38,216 nucleotides of DNA from Paulinella micropora (GCA_009731375.1 BJOX01000141.1:498865-537080), one strand, 5' to 3'. Counted from the first letter of the stretch, positions 19,991-31,534 are shown. Translations and numbers: made by a program. Notes: generated from the letters alone by a model not told the origin.

Positions 19991-20161
19991 CTAGTAGTGG
20001 TAGAAGTAAGTAATATAAATCAAAAATATAAGTTGTTGATATATTGATATGTTGACGCATTGATATTGTCTTATTCATTTTATGTAATGTGACTTTTCAT
20101 AGGAGCGGGAAAAGCTGTTCTTCTAGAAGACCTTGACGAGCTCAACCCAGCGTATTACACT

Positions 20162-20205
<44 letters not shown>

Positions 20206-20690
20206 AATTTTTTTTTAAATGTTCTGTATATTTTATATTTCATGGTATTTATACACATATACATGTATGTGTGTATATATATCATGTTTTAGGTCTAAGA
20301 TCTATTCTTCGGCGGATGAAGCACGCATGAGACTTATCATGCAAGATCTTTTCGGGCATCATGATGATTGTCTCGCCTTTGGAGTAAACTTATTTATTAT
20401 TTATTTATTGTGTTTTATTTTTAATTTTTAATTAAATATGCTTTTCATTATTTATGTGCACATGTGTGTGTTTAGTGCCTTGTTTGCTCAGTTCCTGCGC
20501 CACGTGCCACGCTACTACGAACTTTTTGGTGACCAAGCTCCTCTCTTGTGGGAGGTATTTTATTAACTTGTTAGAATAATAAAATAATATAAATCTCATA
20601 TACATACATAAATATATATCTATATATAATATATTTATCTTAAAAATATATACACATACTCACACACGCACACATACATGCATACATACA

Positions 20691-20726
<36 letters not shown>

Positions 20727-20727
20727 T

Positions 20728-20823
<96 letters not shown>

Positions 20824-20878
20824 ACACAGAGAGAGAGAGAGAGAGAGACAGAGAGAGACAGAGAGAGAGAGAGTGAAA

Positions 20879-20910
<32 letters not shown>

Positions 20911-21101
20911 AATAGAGAGAAAAAGATAGAGAGAGAAAGGAACAATAAAAATTAAAAAAACATTGACAGAGAAAGTTGAACCTGACATTTTCTTGCTTCT
21001 TTTTCATCAATTAAAGTCGCCTCCATTTTCTTGCTTCTTTGAAGATCCCAAGGGCTTCATGTTGAGATCACGCAGGAGCTCGTTGAAACGCTCAAGTTCT
21101 G

Positions 21102-21141
<40 letters not shown>

Positions 21142-21327
21142 TAATATATATATAAACATATGAACATTTATTTTGTATATGTCTGTGTGTTTGTTCCATA
21201 TAAAAATAAATACATATTATTCATGCTTATGTTTAAGGTGATTGGCGTGTGTCGGGCGCGTCTAATGACAGAGGAAGATTTTTTTTGCTGTGGAGAGAGA
21301 TTGGCAAGCATCTACAGGTATTTCTTC

Positions 21328-21385
<58 letters not shown>

Positions 21386-21402
21386 TTATCCATCCATCCA
21401 TC

Positions 21403-21460
<58 letters not shown>

Positions 21461-21497
21461 AACTACTACTACTACTACAACTACTACAACTACTACA

Positions 21498-21530
<33 letters not shown>

Positions 21531-21561
21531 GCTACTATTGCTACTACTACTACTGCTGCTG

Positions 21562-21609
<48 letters not shown>

Positions 21610-21674
21610 TTATTACTTCTACTACTAGTAGTAGTAGTAGTAGTAGTACTACTACTACTACTACTACTACTACG

Positions 21675-21727
<53 letters not shown>

Positions 21728-21752
21728 AAAAACAACAACAACAACAACAACA

Positions 21753-21784
<32 letters not shown>

Positions 21785-21805
21785 AACTACTACTACTACT
21801 ACTAT

Positions 21806-21853
<48 letters not shown>

Positions 21854-22907
21854 TACTACTACTTCTACTATTACTATTATTACTAATATTACTAATATTA
21901 CTACTACTGCTACTACTATTACTACTACTATATCTGCTAGTAGCTGCTGCTACTAGTTCTACTACTACTATTTTTTATTCTGTTGTTTTTGTTGCTATTA
22001 GCATCAAACATGCAAATTTCGTGACGGTTGAAGAAGCGCTAGCACTGTCGTCGAAGCGATCCATAGAAATGCGATGACGGTTAGTTTTCTTTATATATGT
22101 ATCGCTGTTGTTGGTTATATATTTCAATGTCTTGCATCGCTGTTGGTTATATGTATGTCTTGTATCGCTGTTAGTTATATATATAGTAAATATATTTACA
22201 ATTCATACATATATATGTGGTTATGCATGTATATATGTATGATGTATGTATTGATATGTACTTATGTTTTCCTATATATAAATTTTAGTACCATTTTGTT
22301 GGGTGCTGTTCAAGACTGCAAAGATGCGGGAGGAGATGCATTCTTTCTTGGAAGGCATCAAACTACGATTTGAAACATCGCCGAGGAAGCATCTTTTTTC
22401 AAGTCTGGCAATGCTGCACAGACAGCAGGCTTCGCATGTCTCTTCCGTAACTATCTCTTCGTTGTCTTCTCTGACTGCATCATCATCTTCACCATCTTCA
22501 ACTACTGCATTATCATCATCATCATCATCCTCATCATCCTCATCACCATCACCATCATCATCATCATTATCTTCTTCTTCTTCTTCTTCTTCTTCTTCTT
22601 CTTCTTCTTCTTCTTCTTGTTCCTCTTTCTCCTCCTCCTCTTCCTCCTCTTCCTCTTCCTCTCCTCCTGCTTACGGCACTCCAGGTGCAGCGCCGCAAGA
22701 AGCAGCAACCAAATTAAAACGTGACACACCTCTCCTCTGTAATCTCGTGCAAATACCACTTAAATAAATATTCTTGCTATCATGGAATTGCACTTTCTCT
22801 CACATCTCAAGCAAATAGGACTTACGTGTACACTCATATATAACTATTTGATTTTTTATAATAAATACACAATAACAATCATAAATACACAATCGCAATC
22901 ATTATTT

Positions 22908-22947
<40 letters not shown>

Positions 22948-23015
22948 ACACACAGCCTCTCTCTCTCTCTCTCTCTCTCTCACGCACACACACACACATA
23001 CACACACATACACAG

Positions 23016-23066
<51 letters not shown>

Positions 23067-23100
23067 TACACAGAGTCTCTCTCTCTCTCTCCATCTCTCT

Positions 23101-23174
<74 letters not shown>

Positions 23175-23200
23175 TATCTATCTATGTATCTATCTATCTC

Positions 23201-23235
<35 letters not shown>

Positions 23236-23680
23236 CTCTCTCTCTCTCTCTCAGTCTGTGTGGAAATGAAAGTTGGTGAAGGCTCCACGCTGCTAGAGAC
23301 TACGAGGCTACTCATTACAGCAGGAGCAACATCTTTGAATGGTTCTCATCTTTTATTATCACTCCCTCTATGTTTCCTTTCTAGTGTGTGTTTATTTTGA
23401 AAAAATTATTATTTTTCTTAACTATAAAGAACATTTTGTACATTTCATTGTGACTTTACAGAAAACACTTGGGATGCGTTCCTCAAGTTTCCTCTGGGAA
23501 CTTCACGAAACCAAAAGAGTCACATTTACATAATTCTACAGGTATAATGAAAGTGAGCGATTTGCAAATAGAGAGAGAGAGAGAGAGAGAGATAGAGTAT
23601 ATATATATATTATATATATAGATATTATATATATATATATAGAGAGAGAGAGAGACAGAGAGAGACAGAGAGAAGATTGG

Positions 23681-23723
<43 letters not shown>

Positions 23724-24117
23724 GTAGGTAGGTAGTTAGTTAGTTAGGTTGGTAGAGATACAGATACAGATAGGGATATTAATAAATAAATAGATTGATA
23801 GATAGATACATAGATAGATAGATAGATAGATAGGATAGATAGATAGGTATACAGATATTATTAACTACATACATACATACACATACACACACACATATAT
23901 ACATATATATATATATATACACACACAGATTCATACATATTATACAAACATAATATCACTTTTTATTGTATATGAGGCTATTCATGGCGTGGACGCGAAG
24001 AACATCGCAAAAATCAAGGAGTTAGAACTCAAACGACTGTCGGCTGATGTCGACTTGGTTCAGTTGAACAAAGAAGTAGAAATATTTGCGCGAGAAGTTA
24101 CGCAGCAGCTCAAATAA
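19164..24117 (+). CDS. multi-exon gene with microsatellite introns, function unknown
   Basis: Proposed exons: 19164-19220 (tentative), 19342-19379 (has an ATG at 19343), 20103-20151, 20293-20383, 20492-20554, 21017-21100, 21238-21317, 22002-22079, 22289-22446, 23255-23341, 23462-23541, 23977-24117. Each is a unique island with AG before and GT after (such as GTAAAC, GTATAT, GTTAGT), and phases fit at every junction. From the ATG this gives 315 residues ending in TAA. Segments include LLEDLDELNPA, RLIMQDLFGHHDD, RHVPRYYELFGDQ, FVTVEEALALSSKRSIEM and a C-terminal helix (KELELKRLSADVDL). Two in-frame TGA codons (22075-22077 and in exon 22289-22446) must be read as sense. Otherwise one gene ends at 22077 and a second starts at ATG 22324. 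First-base G bias (about 40% of codons) favours the TGA-containing frame. I do not recognise the family. Confidence 0.5.
19429..20012. repeat. (AGT)n / (ATT)n intronic tract
   Basis: AGT units, then ATT units at about 19745-19823, then AGT again, filling the intron before exon 20103-20151. Confidence 0.95.
20560..20945. repeat. (TA)n, (CATA)n, (CA)n, (GA)n intronic tract
   Basis: A compound tract between exons 20492-20554 and 21017-21100. Confidence 0.9.
21101..21170. repeat. (TA)n intronic tract
   Basis: Starts directly at the donor of exon 21017-21100. Confidence 0.9.
21327..21975. repeat. (TA)n then (ACT)n intronic tract
   Basis: TA units and then about 560 bp of ACT units with a short AGT inversion at about 21627-21645 and an ACA block at 21727-21753. 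Poly-L, poly-T and poly-Y frames here are artefacts. Confidence 0.95.
22497..22676. repeat. (TCA)n / (TTC)n / (TCC)n tract
   Basis: In one plus frame it reads as a serine run joined to the unique sequence at 22289-22446. Under the two-gene reading it would be coding; under the single-gene reading it is intronic. Confidence 0.85.
22905..23253. repeat. (TC)n, (CA)n, (TATC)n, (TTTC)n intronic tract
   Basis: A compound array ending directly at the acceptor of exon 23255-23341. Confidence 0.95.
23570..23935. repeat. (GA)n, (TA)n, (GATA)n, (CATA)n intronic tract
   Basis: Fills most of the intron between exons 23462-23541 and 23977-24117. Confidence 0.95.
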
Positions 24118-24239
24118 GTATTTTTTTTCCCCATTTATTTCGCAGGTCACGTTATTTAATCATCATCATATTGAATATCCTTCCCACCCCTCGCCCGGCC
24201 CCACAAACATACACACTTCTATGTTGATTTGTTTTCTAG

Positions 24240-24453
24240 GTTGCATATCCTGTCCTCTTACAACAAAGGGAAGCTCAGGCAGCATAAGACAGAGAAAAAA
24301 AAAGCAAAAGCAGGACACGTGCCACCAGCCAAAAACCAAAAAACTTCAGAAGCGGCAGCTGCATCCAAAAAAAAGGAACTGGCAGAAACATGGGGTTTGT
24401 CCAAAGCAAGCAAGAGTCTGCTGTTGTTGTTAGCGGCTGAGGGGTCCTGCTAG
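24240..24453 (+). CDS. lysine- and alanine-rich terminal exon, gene unclear
   Basis: Preceded by a good acceptor (GTTTTCTAG) and open to a TAG stop. It encodes HILSSYNKGKLRQHKTEKKK, then a Lys/Ala-rich section and ends [12 protein letters not shown]. The preceding exon (23977-24117) ends in TAA exactly at a GT donor, so this exon does not join it in frame. It may belong to an alternative transcript, to a separate gene, or to a 3' UTR. A Lys-rich tail alone is too weak to name a family. Confidence 0.35.
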
Positions 24454-24950
24454 CGGCAAGAAAGGCAGAAACATTCAGAAGATGCTTACCTTCAAAAGCT
24501 AGATTGTTCAGGCTGCTCACTTTTCCCGCTGTCACATCACAGACACATGTACACTCCTGCTGCTCTACCTGTACCTCCCATTCAGTAACTCCTTGGACCG
24601 CGTTAATAAATAAAAACTGTTGTCTAGCACTTCCTGACTATTATACAACATGCTACTTCGGAACTTAGGATAATTGACTTAGCGCGGAACTATTTTAAGA
24701 ATTATAATGAAAGTAGTTTAGTTAAGAACAATGAAATATTTATTTCAAGAATATATGATAGGATTCAAAAATAATAAGGCAAAGAATGGGGGCTCCTTAG
24801 TACGCATCCCGACCAGTGTGATGCAAGGCATCCTGGGAGGGACATAGTTTTTAAACTGATTATTTTTACTGTTAGAACATGATCCTGACTAGTAGATATT
24901 AATACTTAATTCTTTTATACCTAGCACCTGTACCAACAACAACAAAATAA
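24454..24950. other. unique A/T-rich sequence, no gene recognised
   Basis: No supported frame. AATAAATAAAAA at about 24604 could be a polyadenylation region for plus-strand transcripts, but this is composition-prone sequence. Confidence 0.4.
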
Positions 24951-25107
24951 AAATTGAAATAAAAATAAGAAAAAAAGAAAGACAGACAAAAAAAAAGGAG
25001 TGGGCATGAGAGGGGGGGGGGGGGGGGAAGAAAAAAAGAAAAAAAAAGAAACTTCGGAAAGAGAGAGAAATAGAGAGAGAGCAGGAAAGAAAAGAACAAG
25101 AAGAAGA
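24950..25107. repeat. purine-rich low-complexity tract
   Basis: A/G-rich with a G homopolymer at about 25013-25027. Confidence 0.85.
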
Positions 25108-25108
25108 C

Positions 25109-25188
25109 CTTTTCTTGCTTGAAACGCTTGAGTCGCCTACCGAACTCGTCCGCCTTGAGCACCAGCGCGTCGGCGCGCTCCATGACGT
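25109..25188 (-). CDS. isolated exon-like island, minus strand
   Basis: A GC-rich 80-bp island in purine repeats. On the minus strand it encodes MERADALVLKADEFGRRLKR and a few more basic residues, a likely amphipathic helix. Possible donors are GTAGGC inside it or GTCTTC at its end. Its 5' side is cut by a 10-N gap at 25189-25198. No partner exon or family was identified. Confidence 0.35.
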
Positions 25189-25198
25189 NNNNNNNNNN

Positions 25199-25533
25199 AG
25201 TGGGGAAAAAAAGAAAAAAAACGAGATGGAAAGACATAATTGATAAGACACAAATAAAAGAGTCAAAGCAAGAAAGAAAGAAAGAAAGAAAGGAAGGAAG
25301 AAAGGAAGGAAGGAAGAAAAAATAAATGAATAAGTAAATCAATAATAATAAAATCTTAAGAAATAAGGACATCATGATAAAAAAGGAAGAAAAAAAGAAA
25401 AAAAAAAGGGAAAAAAAAGAACGAAAAGAGAGATAGAACGTAAAAAAAAAAAAAGGAAGGAAGAAAGAAAGAAGGAAAGAATGAAAGAAAGAAAGAAAGA
25501 AAGAATGAAAGAAAGACAGAGAAAGAGAGAAAG

Positions 25534-25596
<63 letters not shown>

Positions 25597-25634
25597 AGAA
25601 ATAACTCGCAGATCTCACTCACATACACACACAG

Positions 25635-25671
<37 letters not shown>

Positions 25672-26138
25672 ATGAGTGTGTGTGTGTGAGAGAGAGAGAG
25701 AGATAGAAAGAGAGATAGGGAGAGAGAGAGAGATCACATACATATATACAAACACACACACACACACACAAATACACACATGTACACGCACACACATACA
25801 CACACACACACATACACACACACACACACAAACAAACACATGCAGACACACAAACACAAACAATACATACATACGCACCCACGCAATTGCAAGCACACAC
25901 ACACACAGTCCACACATGTTAAACGTTCACACACACACAGTGCACACATGACATGTTCACACACACAGACACAGACACACACAAACAAACACACACACAC
26001 ACATTAAAAACACACACACACACATTACAAACACATACACACACACACGCACACACACACACACACAGACACATAAGCTCACATACACACACACACACAG
26101 ACGTAGAGAGGGAGAGAGATCGAGAGAGAGAGAGAGAG

Positions 26139-26169
<31 letters not shown>

Positions 26170-26208
26170 CAGATAGATAGATAGATAGATAGACAGATAG
26201 ATAGATAG

Positions 26209-26243
<35 letters not shown>

Positions 26244-26278
26244 CAGATAGATAGACAGATAGATAGATAGATAACTCG
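25199..26278. repeat. purine tract, (AAAT)n, (GA)n, (CA)n, (GATA)n arrays
   Basis: Continuous simple sequence: A/G-rich to about 25530, AAAT to about 25600, TA/GA, a long CA/CACA section to about 26100, then GATA. No gene. Confidence 0.95.
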
Positions 26279-26307
26279 GTTTCCACCTTATAATTAGAAA
26301 GAGTACT

Positions 26308-27095
26308 ATAAAGGTATAACTCACTAGCTTTACTTTTCACAACTGAGTCAAATTGTAAAACTGTTCTCTCAATAAAAGCGAAGAAGAAGAAAGCTGAAGA
26401 AGAAGAGAGAGAGTGTCTGACAAGAAGTTTTTTTCAGTGTCTGACAAGCCACCTTGGCCTGAAAGCATTGGTGTGGTGGCTGGGTTTTCGTCAGAATTTT
26501 TTTGTCGTCTGCCANNNNNNNNNNNNNNNNNNNNNNNNNNNNNNNNNNNNNNNNNNNNNNNNNNNNNNNNNNNNNNNNNNNNNNGGGCTTAGACACCCAC
26601 AGCCACACACACTACACCCACAGCCACACACACTCCCAAGTGGGAAAATATGGGAGTACTAGTTCTCGAAAAAAAGCCCCAAAAAAAAATGGTCAGAACG
26701 GGCACAGCAGTAAAAGAGAGTGACGTAAGCAAGTCGTAAGCGTAAAGGGTAAGTCAGAGAGGGATAAAAGAAGATAGAAAACTAGAAGAGACAAGAGATC
26801 ACGTGGCAAAAAACAAAAATGGCTCCAAAAAGTAGTAGGAACAGAGTTAGAGCCTCGGAATTTCGAGGATGTTTGGGGAGTTGAGGATTAGCAGTCAGTT
26901 CCAGAGCCGAGAGATGCTTGAGAAGCGATGTCCAAGGCGCTAGAGTTGATCGTGCTAACATGGCCAGCTCCTTGTCTTGAGAATCTCTCTCTCTCTCTCT
27001 CTCCTTCTTCGCTTTTATTGAGAGAACAATTTTACAATTGGACTCTGGGAACGTCCACGTGAAAAGTATAGCTGGTAAGTTATACCTTTATCAAA
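26308..27095. repeat. inverted duplication, arms ~85-95 bp
   Basis: The arm at 26308-26390 matches the reverse complement of about 27005-27090, sharing blocks such as GTTCTCTCAATAAAAGCGAAG and TATACTTTTCAC or TTTACTTTTCAC. Both arms contain the same exon-end-like boundary: GTGAAAAGTATAGCTG before GTAAGT on plus (right) and GTGAAAAGTAAAGCTA before GTGAGT on minus (left). The interior holds a 70-N gap (26515-26584) and unique sequence with no recognised gene. Confidence 0.65.
26515..26584. other. assembly gap (70 N)
   Basis: Lies inside the inverted duplication. Confidence 0.98.
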
Positions 27096-27361
<266 letters not shown>

Positions 27362-27805
27362 NNNNNNNNNNNNNNNNNNNNNNNNNNNNNNNNNNNNNNN
27401 NNNNNNNNNNNNNNNNNNNNNNNNNNNNNNNNNNNNNNNNNNNNNNNNNNNNNNNNNNNNNNNNNNNNNNNNNNNNNNNNNNNNNNNNNNNNNNNNNNNN
27501 NNNNNNNNNNNNNNNNNNNNNNNNNNNNNNNNNNNNNNNNNNNNNNNNNNNNNNNNNNNNNNNNNNNNNNNNNNNNNNNNNNNNNNNNNNNNNNNNNNNN
27601 NNNNNNNNNNNNNNNNNNNNNNNNNNNNNNNNNNNNNNNNNNNNNNNNNNNNNNNNNNNNNNNNNNNNNNNNNNNNNNNNNNNNNNNNNNNNNNNNNNNN
27701 NNNNNNNNNNNNNNNNNNNNNNNNNNNNNNNNNNNNNNNNNNNNNNNNNNNNNNNNNNNNNNNNNNNNNNNNNNNNNNNNNNNNNNNNNNNNNNNNNNNN
27801 NNNNN
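27362..27805. other. assembly gap (444 N) after a C homopolymer
   Basis: The largest gap in the window. Open frames crossing it are artefacts. Confidence 0.98.
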
Positions 27806-27844
27806 AAAATTCTAAGTTTCCGGGAAAAAAAGGAGCAGGAGGTT

Positions 27845-28145
27845 GAATGAGGAGCGGGAGGAGCAGGAGGAGCAGGAAGTGGAGGAGGAAGAGCAGCAGC
27901 AGCAGCAGCAGTAGCAACAGAAGAAGAAGAAGAAGAAGAAGAAGAAGAAGAAGAAGAAAGGAAGAGGAAGAAAGGAAGAGGAAGAAGAGGAAGAAGAAGA
28001 AGAAAAAGAAGGAGAAGAAGATCATGAAGGAGGAGGAGGAGAAGGAGGAGAAGAGGGAGATGAAAAACAAGGAGGAAGAAACAAGGAGAAAGAAAGAAGG
28101 AGAACAAGGGGGAAAGAGAAACGAGAAGGAAGAAACGAGAAGGAA
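27845..28145. repeat. (GGA)n / (GAA)n purine tract
   Basis: Nearly pure purine on the plus strand with a short AGC block at about 27890-27920. Confidence 0.9.
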
Positions 28146-28284
28146 TAAGTGCCATGCAGAGCCTTCCATACTTCCTGAAGGAAATTTCCTCGAACATTGT
28201 AGTTTGACACGCCTTTCCTGGTCGGTTTCGGAGATTGATAAAAAAGAGTTCTTCCCTTGAACTGGCTCTGCAGCCTTCCAGGAA
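28146..28284. other. short unique island, coding status unclear
   Basis: About 140 bp of ordinary sequence between purine and pyrimidine repeats. Two minus frames stay open (FEEISFRKYGRL or RGNFLQEVWKALHGTY) and I cannot choose between them or confirm an exon. Confidence 0.3.
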
Positions 28285-28598
28285 TCCTTCCTTCCTTCCT
28301 CCCTCCCTCCCTCCCTCCCTTCCTTCCTTTGTTCCTGCACTCCTTCCTTGCTTACTTCCTTCCCTCCTTCCTTCCTTCCTTTGAAAGGACGGAAACTTCT
28401 TCCTTTCCCTTTCCTTTCCCTTCCCTTCACTTCCCTTCCCTTCCCTTCCCTTCCCTTCCCTTTCCTTTCATTTCCTTTCCTTTCCTTTCCTTTCCTTTCC
28501 CTTCCCTTCCCCTCCCTTCCCTTGCTTGCCTTTCCTTTCCTTCCTTCCTACTTTCCTTCCTTCCTGTCTCACTGCGTGTGTGTGTGTGTGTGTGTGTA
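28285..28598. repeat. (TTCC)n, (TTTCC)n, (TTCCC)n and (GT)n tract
   Basis: Pyrimidine array with 4- and 5-nt units that ends in GT repeats directly before the exon at 28600. Confidence 0.9.
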
Positions 28599-28599
28599 G

Positions 28600-28685
28600 A
28601 AATGGAGGCCGAAGTGGAAAAGGAAAAGGCAAAGGCTCTTGATGCATTCCGTGAAGGAAAGGTTCATGTCCTCGAAAAGTTCGTG
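28600..28685 (+). CDS. isolated exon, charged helical segment
   Basis: Acceptor TGTGTAG precedes it and a strong donor GTAAGA follows. It is entered with two bases finishing a codon and left in phase 0. The encoded segment starts MEAEVEKEKAKALDAFREGK and continues VHVLEKFV, a charged amphipathic helix. A (GT)n array and a (GAA)n array flank it, the same setting as the exons of the 19-24 kb gene. The neighbouring exons were not identified, and the strand is opposite to the island at 25109-25188. Confidence 0.45.
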
Positions 28686-28699
28686 GTAAGAAGCCGAGA

Positions 28700-28915
28700 C
28701 AGAAGAAGAAGAAGAAGAAGAAGAAGAAGAAGAAGAAGAAGAAGAAGAAGAAGGAGAAGGAGAAGGAGAAGGAGGAGGAGGAGGAGGAGGGGGAGGGGGA
28801 GGGGGAGGAGGAGAAGAAGAAGAAGAAGAAGAAGAAGAAGAAGAAAAAGGAGGAGGAGGAGGAGGAGGAGGAGAAGAAGAAGAAGAAGAAGAAGAAGAAG
28901 AAGAAGAAGAAGATC
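28700..28915. repeat. (GAA)n / (GGA)n tract
   Basis: Purine trinucleotide array starting just after the donor of exon 28600-28685. The poly-R frame across it is an artefact. Confidence 0.95.
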
Positions 28916-28919
28916 TTCC

Positions 28920-29523
28920 ACAAACACCCTGATCAACATACAACTTCAGATAAACGACCATGTGCTGCTAGAACACTGCCAACAACTTCTTAACCTTGTC
29001 TTACACAGAAACCTCAAACACAACCAAAAAGTGCATAAAATCATCATCAAATCTACCCATGATCTAAATCTTGGACTATGCCAACAGCTCCAACCAACTC
29101 ATACCTGGAAACAAAAAACTACTGACATATGTACCCATGCCTTATCTTTACCTCAGCGTGTGGGGCACGCAGGATAAAACCAAAATGTACATTACCTTTC
29201 CAGATTCCGAGCGCACCATACGCCGACTCGTTTCAACCCGCACCATGGGCGCACTGTCCCCCTCTACCCCATCAAGTAGTGCTACTAGCCATGCAATCTT
29301 TACAAAGATCGAGTTTGCATAGAAATGCACCCGTACATCTACCCAACAAAAATATGACAGAGGCCAAAGCATGACAATATCGATCCCCACACCATTGCTG
29401 CATACCACTATCGGACCGGACATTCGCAAAAGGGCATCTCTTCGTAGACAGAAGCGTCTAATCTGAAGCAACTTACCACACAATATCCGAAATGTTTCTA
29501 AATCGACCCTGGGGAAAATGACA
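28920..29523. other. unique sequence, no gene recognised
   Basis: About 600 bp of non-repetitive DNA with short open frames on both strands (for example 29071-29322 plus and 29148-29483 minus). None shows a recognisable domain or a clear splice context. Confidence 0.5.
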
Positions 29524-29643
29524 CAAAGCGTACTTATTGATTACGGAAGCCCGCAACGTCTGACTTGAAGCTTTGAAATTTTTCAAAGCGTACTTATTGA
29601 TTACGGAAGCCCGCAACGTCTGACTTGAAGCTTTGAAATTTTT
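29524..29643. repeat. perfect 60-bp tandem duplication
   Basis: Two identical 60-bp units at 29524-29583 and 29584-29643 (CAAAGCGTACTTATTGATTA at the start of each). The lack of any difference points to a recent duplication. Confidence 0.95.
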
Positions 29644-29732
29644 CATATTTACTACACACTTGTAAGTCATACTCTGATCAAAGACAAGACTTAAAACTTT
29701 CAGAAAGTGGTTAGTGCCTCGGCCAGCGACTT

Positions 29733-29982
29733 TTTTAGGCAATAGTTGTTAGCAGTTTTCTCATCATGAGATACAAATTTTCGTGATTATTTCTCTAAAA
29801 ATAATAACGAAGAAAAAGAAGAAGAAGAAGAAGGAGAAGAAGGTAGAAGAAGAAGGTTTAGGCAATAGTTGTTAGCAGTTTTCTCATCATGAGATACAAA
29901 TTTTCGTATGATTATTTCTCTAAAAATAATAACGAAGAAGAAGAAGAAGAAGAAGAAGAAGAAGAAGAAGAAGAAGAAGGTA
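29733..29982. repeat. ~123-bp tandem duplication with a GAA expansion
   Basis: The unit GGCAATAGTTGTTAGCAG through AATAATAACGAAG at about 29737-29815 recurs at about 29860-29940, with only a 2-bp insertion (CGTATGATT against CGTGATT). The (GAA)n part differs in length between copies. Confidence 0.9.
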
Positions 29983-30017
29983 GAAGAAGAAGGTAGAAGT
30001 AGAAGGTAGAAGAAGAA

Positions 30018-30063
<46 letters not shown>

Positions 30064-30099
30064 ATAGTAGTAGTAGTAGTAGTAGAAGTAGTAGTAGCA

Positions 30100-30160
<61 letters not shown>

Positions 30161-30235
30161 AAGAACAAGAAAAAGAAAAAGAAAAAAAAAAAAAAAAAAA
30201 AAAAAAAGGAANNNNNNNNNNAAAAAGAGGAGAGA
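29983..30235. repeat. (GAA)n / (AGT)n / poly-A tract with 10-N gap
   Basis: Trinucleotide arrays followed by an A homopolymer and N at 30212-30221. Confidence 0.95.
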
Positions 30236-30487
30236 AGTGGAAGCAGAAGCAGAGGCAGAAGAAATCTGTCTGACTTATCGGGAGGAACGCTCTGTCTGAA
30301 AAAAGCAGCACACGAAAAAAAAAAAAAAAAGCGGGAACAAGAGAGGGAACACATATGATTAATTTTTTGAAACACGAGAAAAAGTTTAAGAAAACACACT
30401 TATCCCACCCACCCCAAGGAGTGGGATTTTATTCAGGCGAAAACGCAAATACGCGTGCGTGTGATGGTGGCATGCATGTTCTGCTAG

Positions 30488-30571
30488 GCGGAGTTGAAAG
30501 GCACCAGCCTGGAGCTAAATGGGAAAGGTTTGGGGGACAGTGGTGCTGCTGCGGTCTCCAAAGGACTGCAG
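30488..30571 (+). CDS. LRR exon 1 (divergent)
   Basis: 84 nt, acceptor CTGCTAG, donor GTATGT. Encodes a repeat with [20 protein letters not shown], keeping the L-x-L and G-A-x-A-V pattern but otherwise unlike the middle five repeats. It lacks the amplified flanks that surround those. Confidence 0.65.
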
Positions 30572-30792
30572 GTATGTTGTTGTTGCTGTTGTTGCTGCTG
30601 TTGTTGGCAGGAAGGCGGGGGATGAATTTCCATACAAAAAGAGAAGGAATGAAGGAAGTGAAGGAAAACCTAAAGAAGATCTTGTGACAACATAAAGCAA
30701 AGAGAACAGCAATCCAGAAGCACGACACAGCAAGCAAGTGATTAGGGCGAGGCAAGAAAGGAGAAGCAGGAAAAACCAGAAAAAGAGGGAGG

Positions 30793-30826
<34 letters not shown>

Positions 30827-31385
30827 GAGAGAGAAAGAGGCGGGGGGGGGGGGGGGGGGGGAGGANNNNNNNNNNGAGAGAGAGAGAGAGAGAGAGAGAG
30901 ACGAGACCCGCACACCGAGCGAAGAGGACACATCACAGGCAGGTACAGAACCACAACTCAGTCTATGTCCGAGGCGTCATGCGTATGGCGTACTGCGCCG
31001 CGCGCTGCACGGCGCCACACGGTAGCGAGGTGAAGAGACAAGCATGTGGACTGCTTAGGTGAACTCCACCCTTACTCACCTGAATATTAGCGGAAATCAA
31101 ATCGGGCGGCAAGGTGCACAGGCCATGGCAGATGCAATCAAGGTACCGTGTGCACGTGTAGCCTGATTCGTCCTGTGTATATGTGTATATGGTAAAGTGC
31201 CTCGAGGGCCATTTCGTTGGCAGTCGCGCCTTGCTCGCTGATTGTTATACAGGACAGATTTGTCGCTGTCGCTGTTGTTGTTGTTGTTGTTGTTGTTGAT
31301 GATGATGATAATGATGTTGTTGTTGTTGATGAATAGATAGAAAGATAGAGGGATGGATAGATAGTTAGGTAGGTAGGTAGGTAGG

Positions 31386-31417
<32 letters not shown>

Positions 31418-31466
31418 AACACAGATAGATAGATAGATAGATAGATAGACAGACAGATAGACAGAC

Positions 31467-31534
<68 letters not shown>

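Noticed and set aside
19454-20078. Poly-T, poly-N, poly-Y and poly-L frames
   Set aside because: All result from trinucleotide arrays; no unique coding sequence is attached in frame.
20293-20554. Paired amphipathic helix (SIN3-like) domain in the 19-24 kb gene
   Set aside because: LFGHHDD...F resembles the LF-GH-D pattern, but only over a few residues across a splice junction; too weak to name.
22303-22767. 154-codon frame with a serine run as the sole product here
   Set aside because: It starts from an ATG in the exon but has low first-position G content compared with the overlapping frame. I keep it only as the rival two-gene reading.
23462-24453. Translation factor eIF3j-like protein
   Set aside because: A Lys-rich tail and a helical segment are similar in character, but order and key residues do not match and the exons do not join in frame.
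30609-30687. Extra exon after LRR exon 1
   Set aside because: An acceptor and a short open frame exist, but the phase does not follow from LRR exon 1 and the sequence is not LRR-like.
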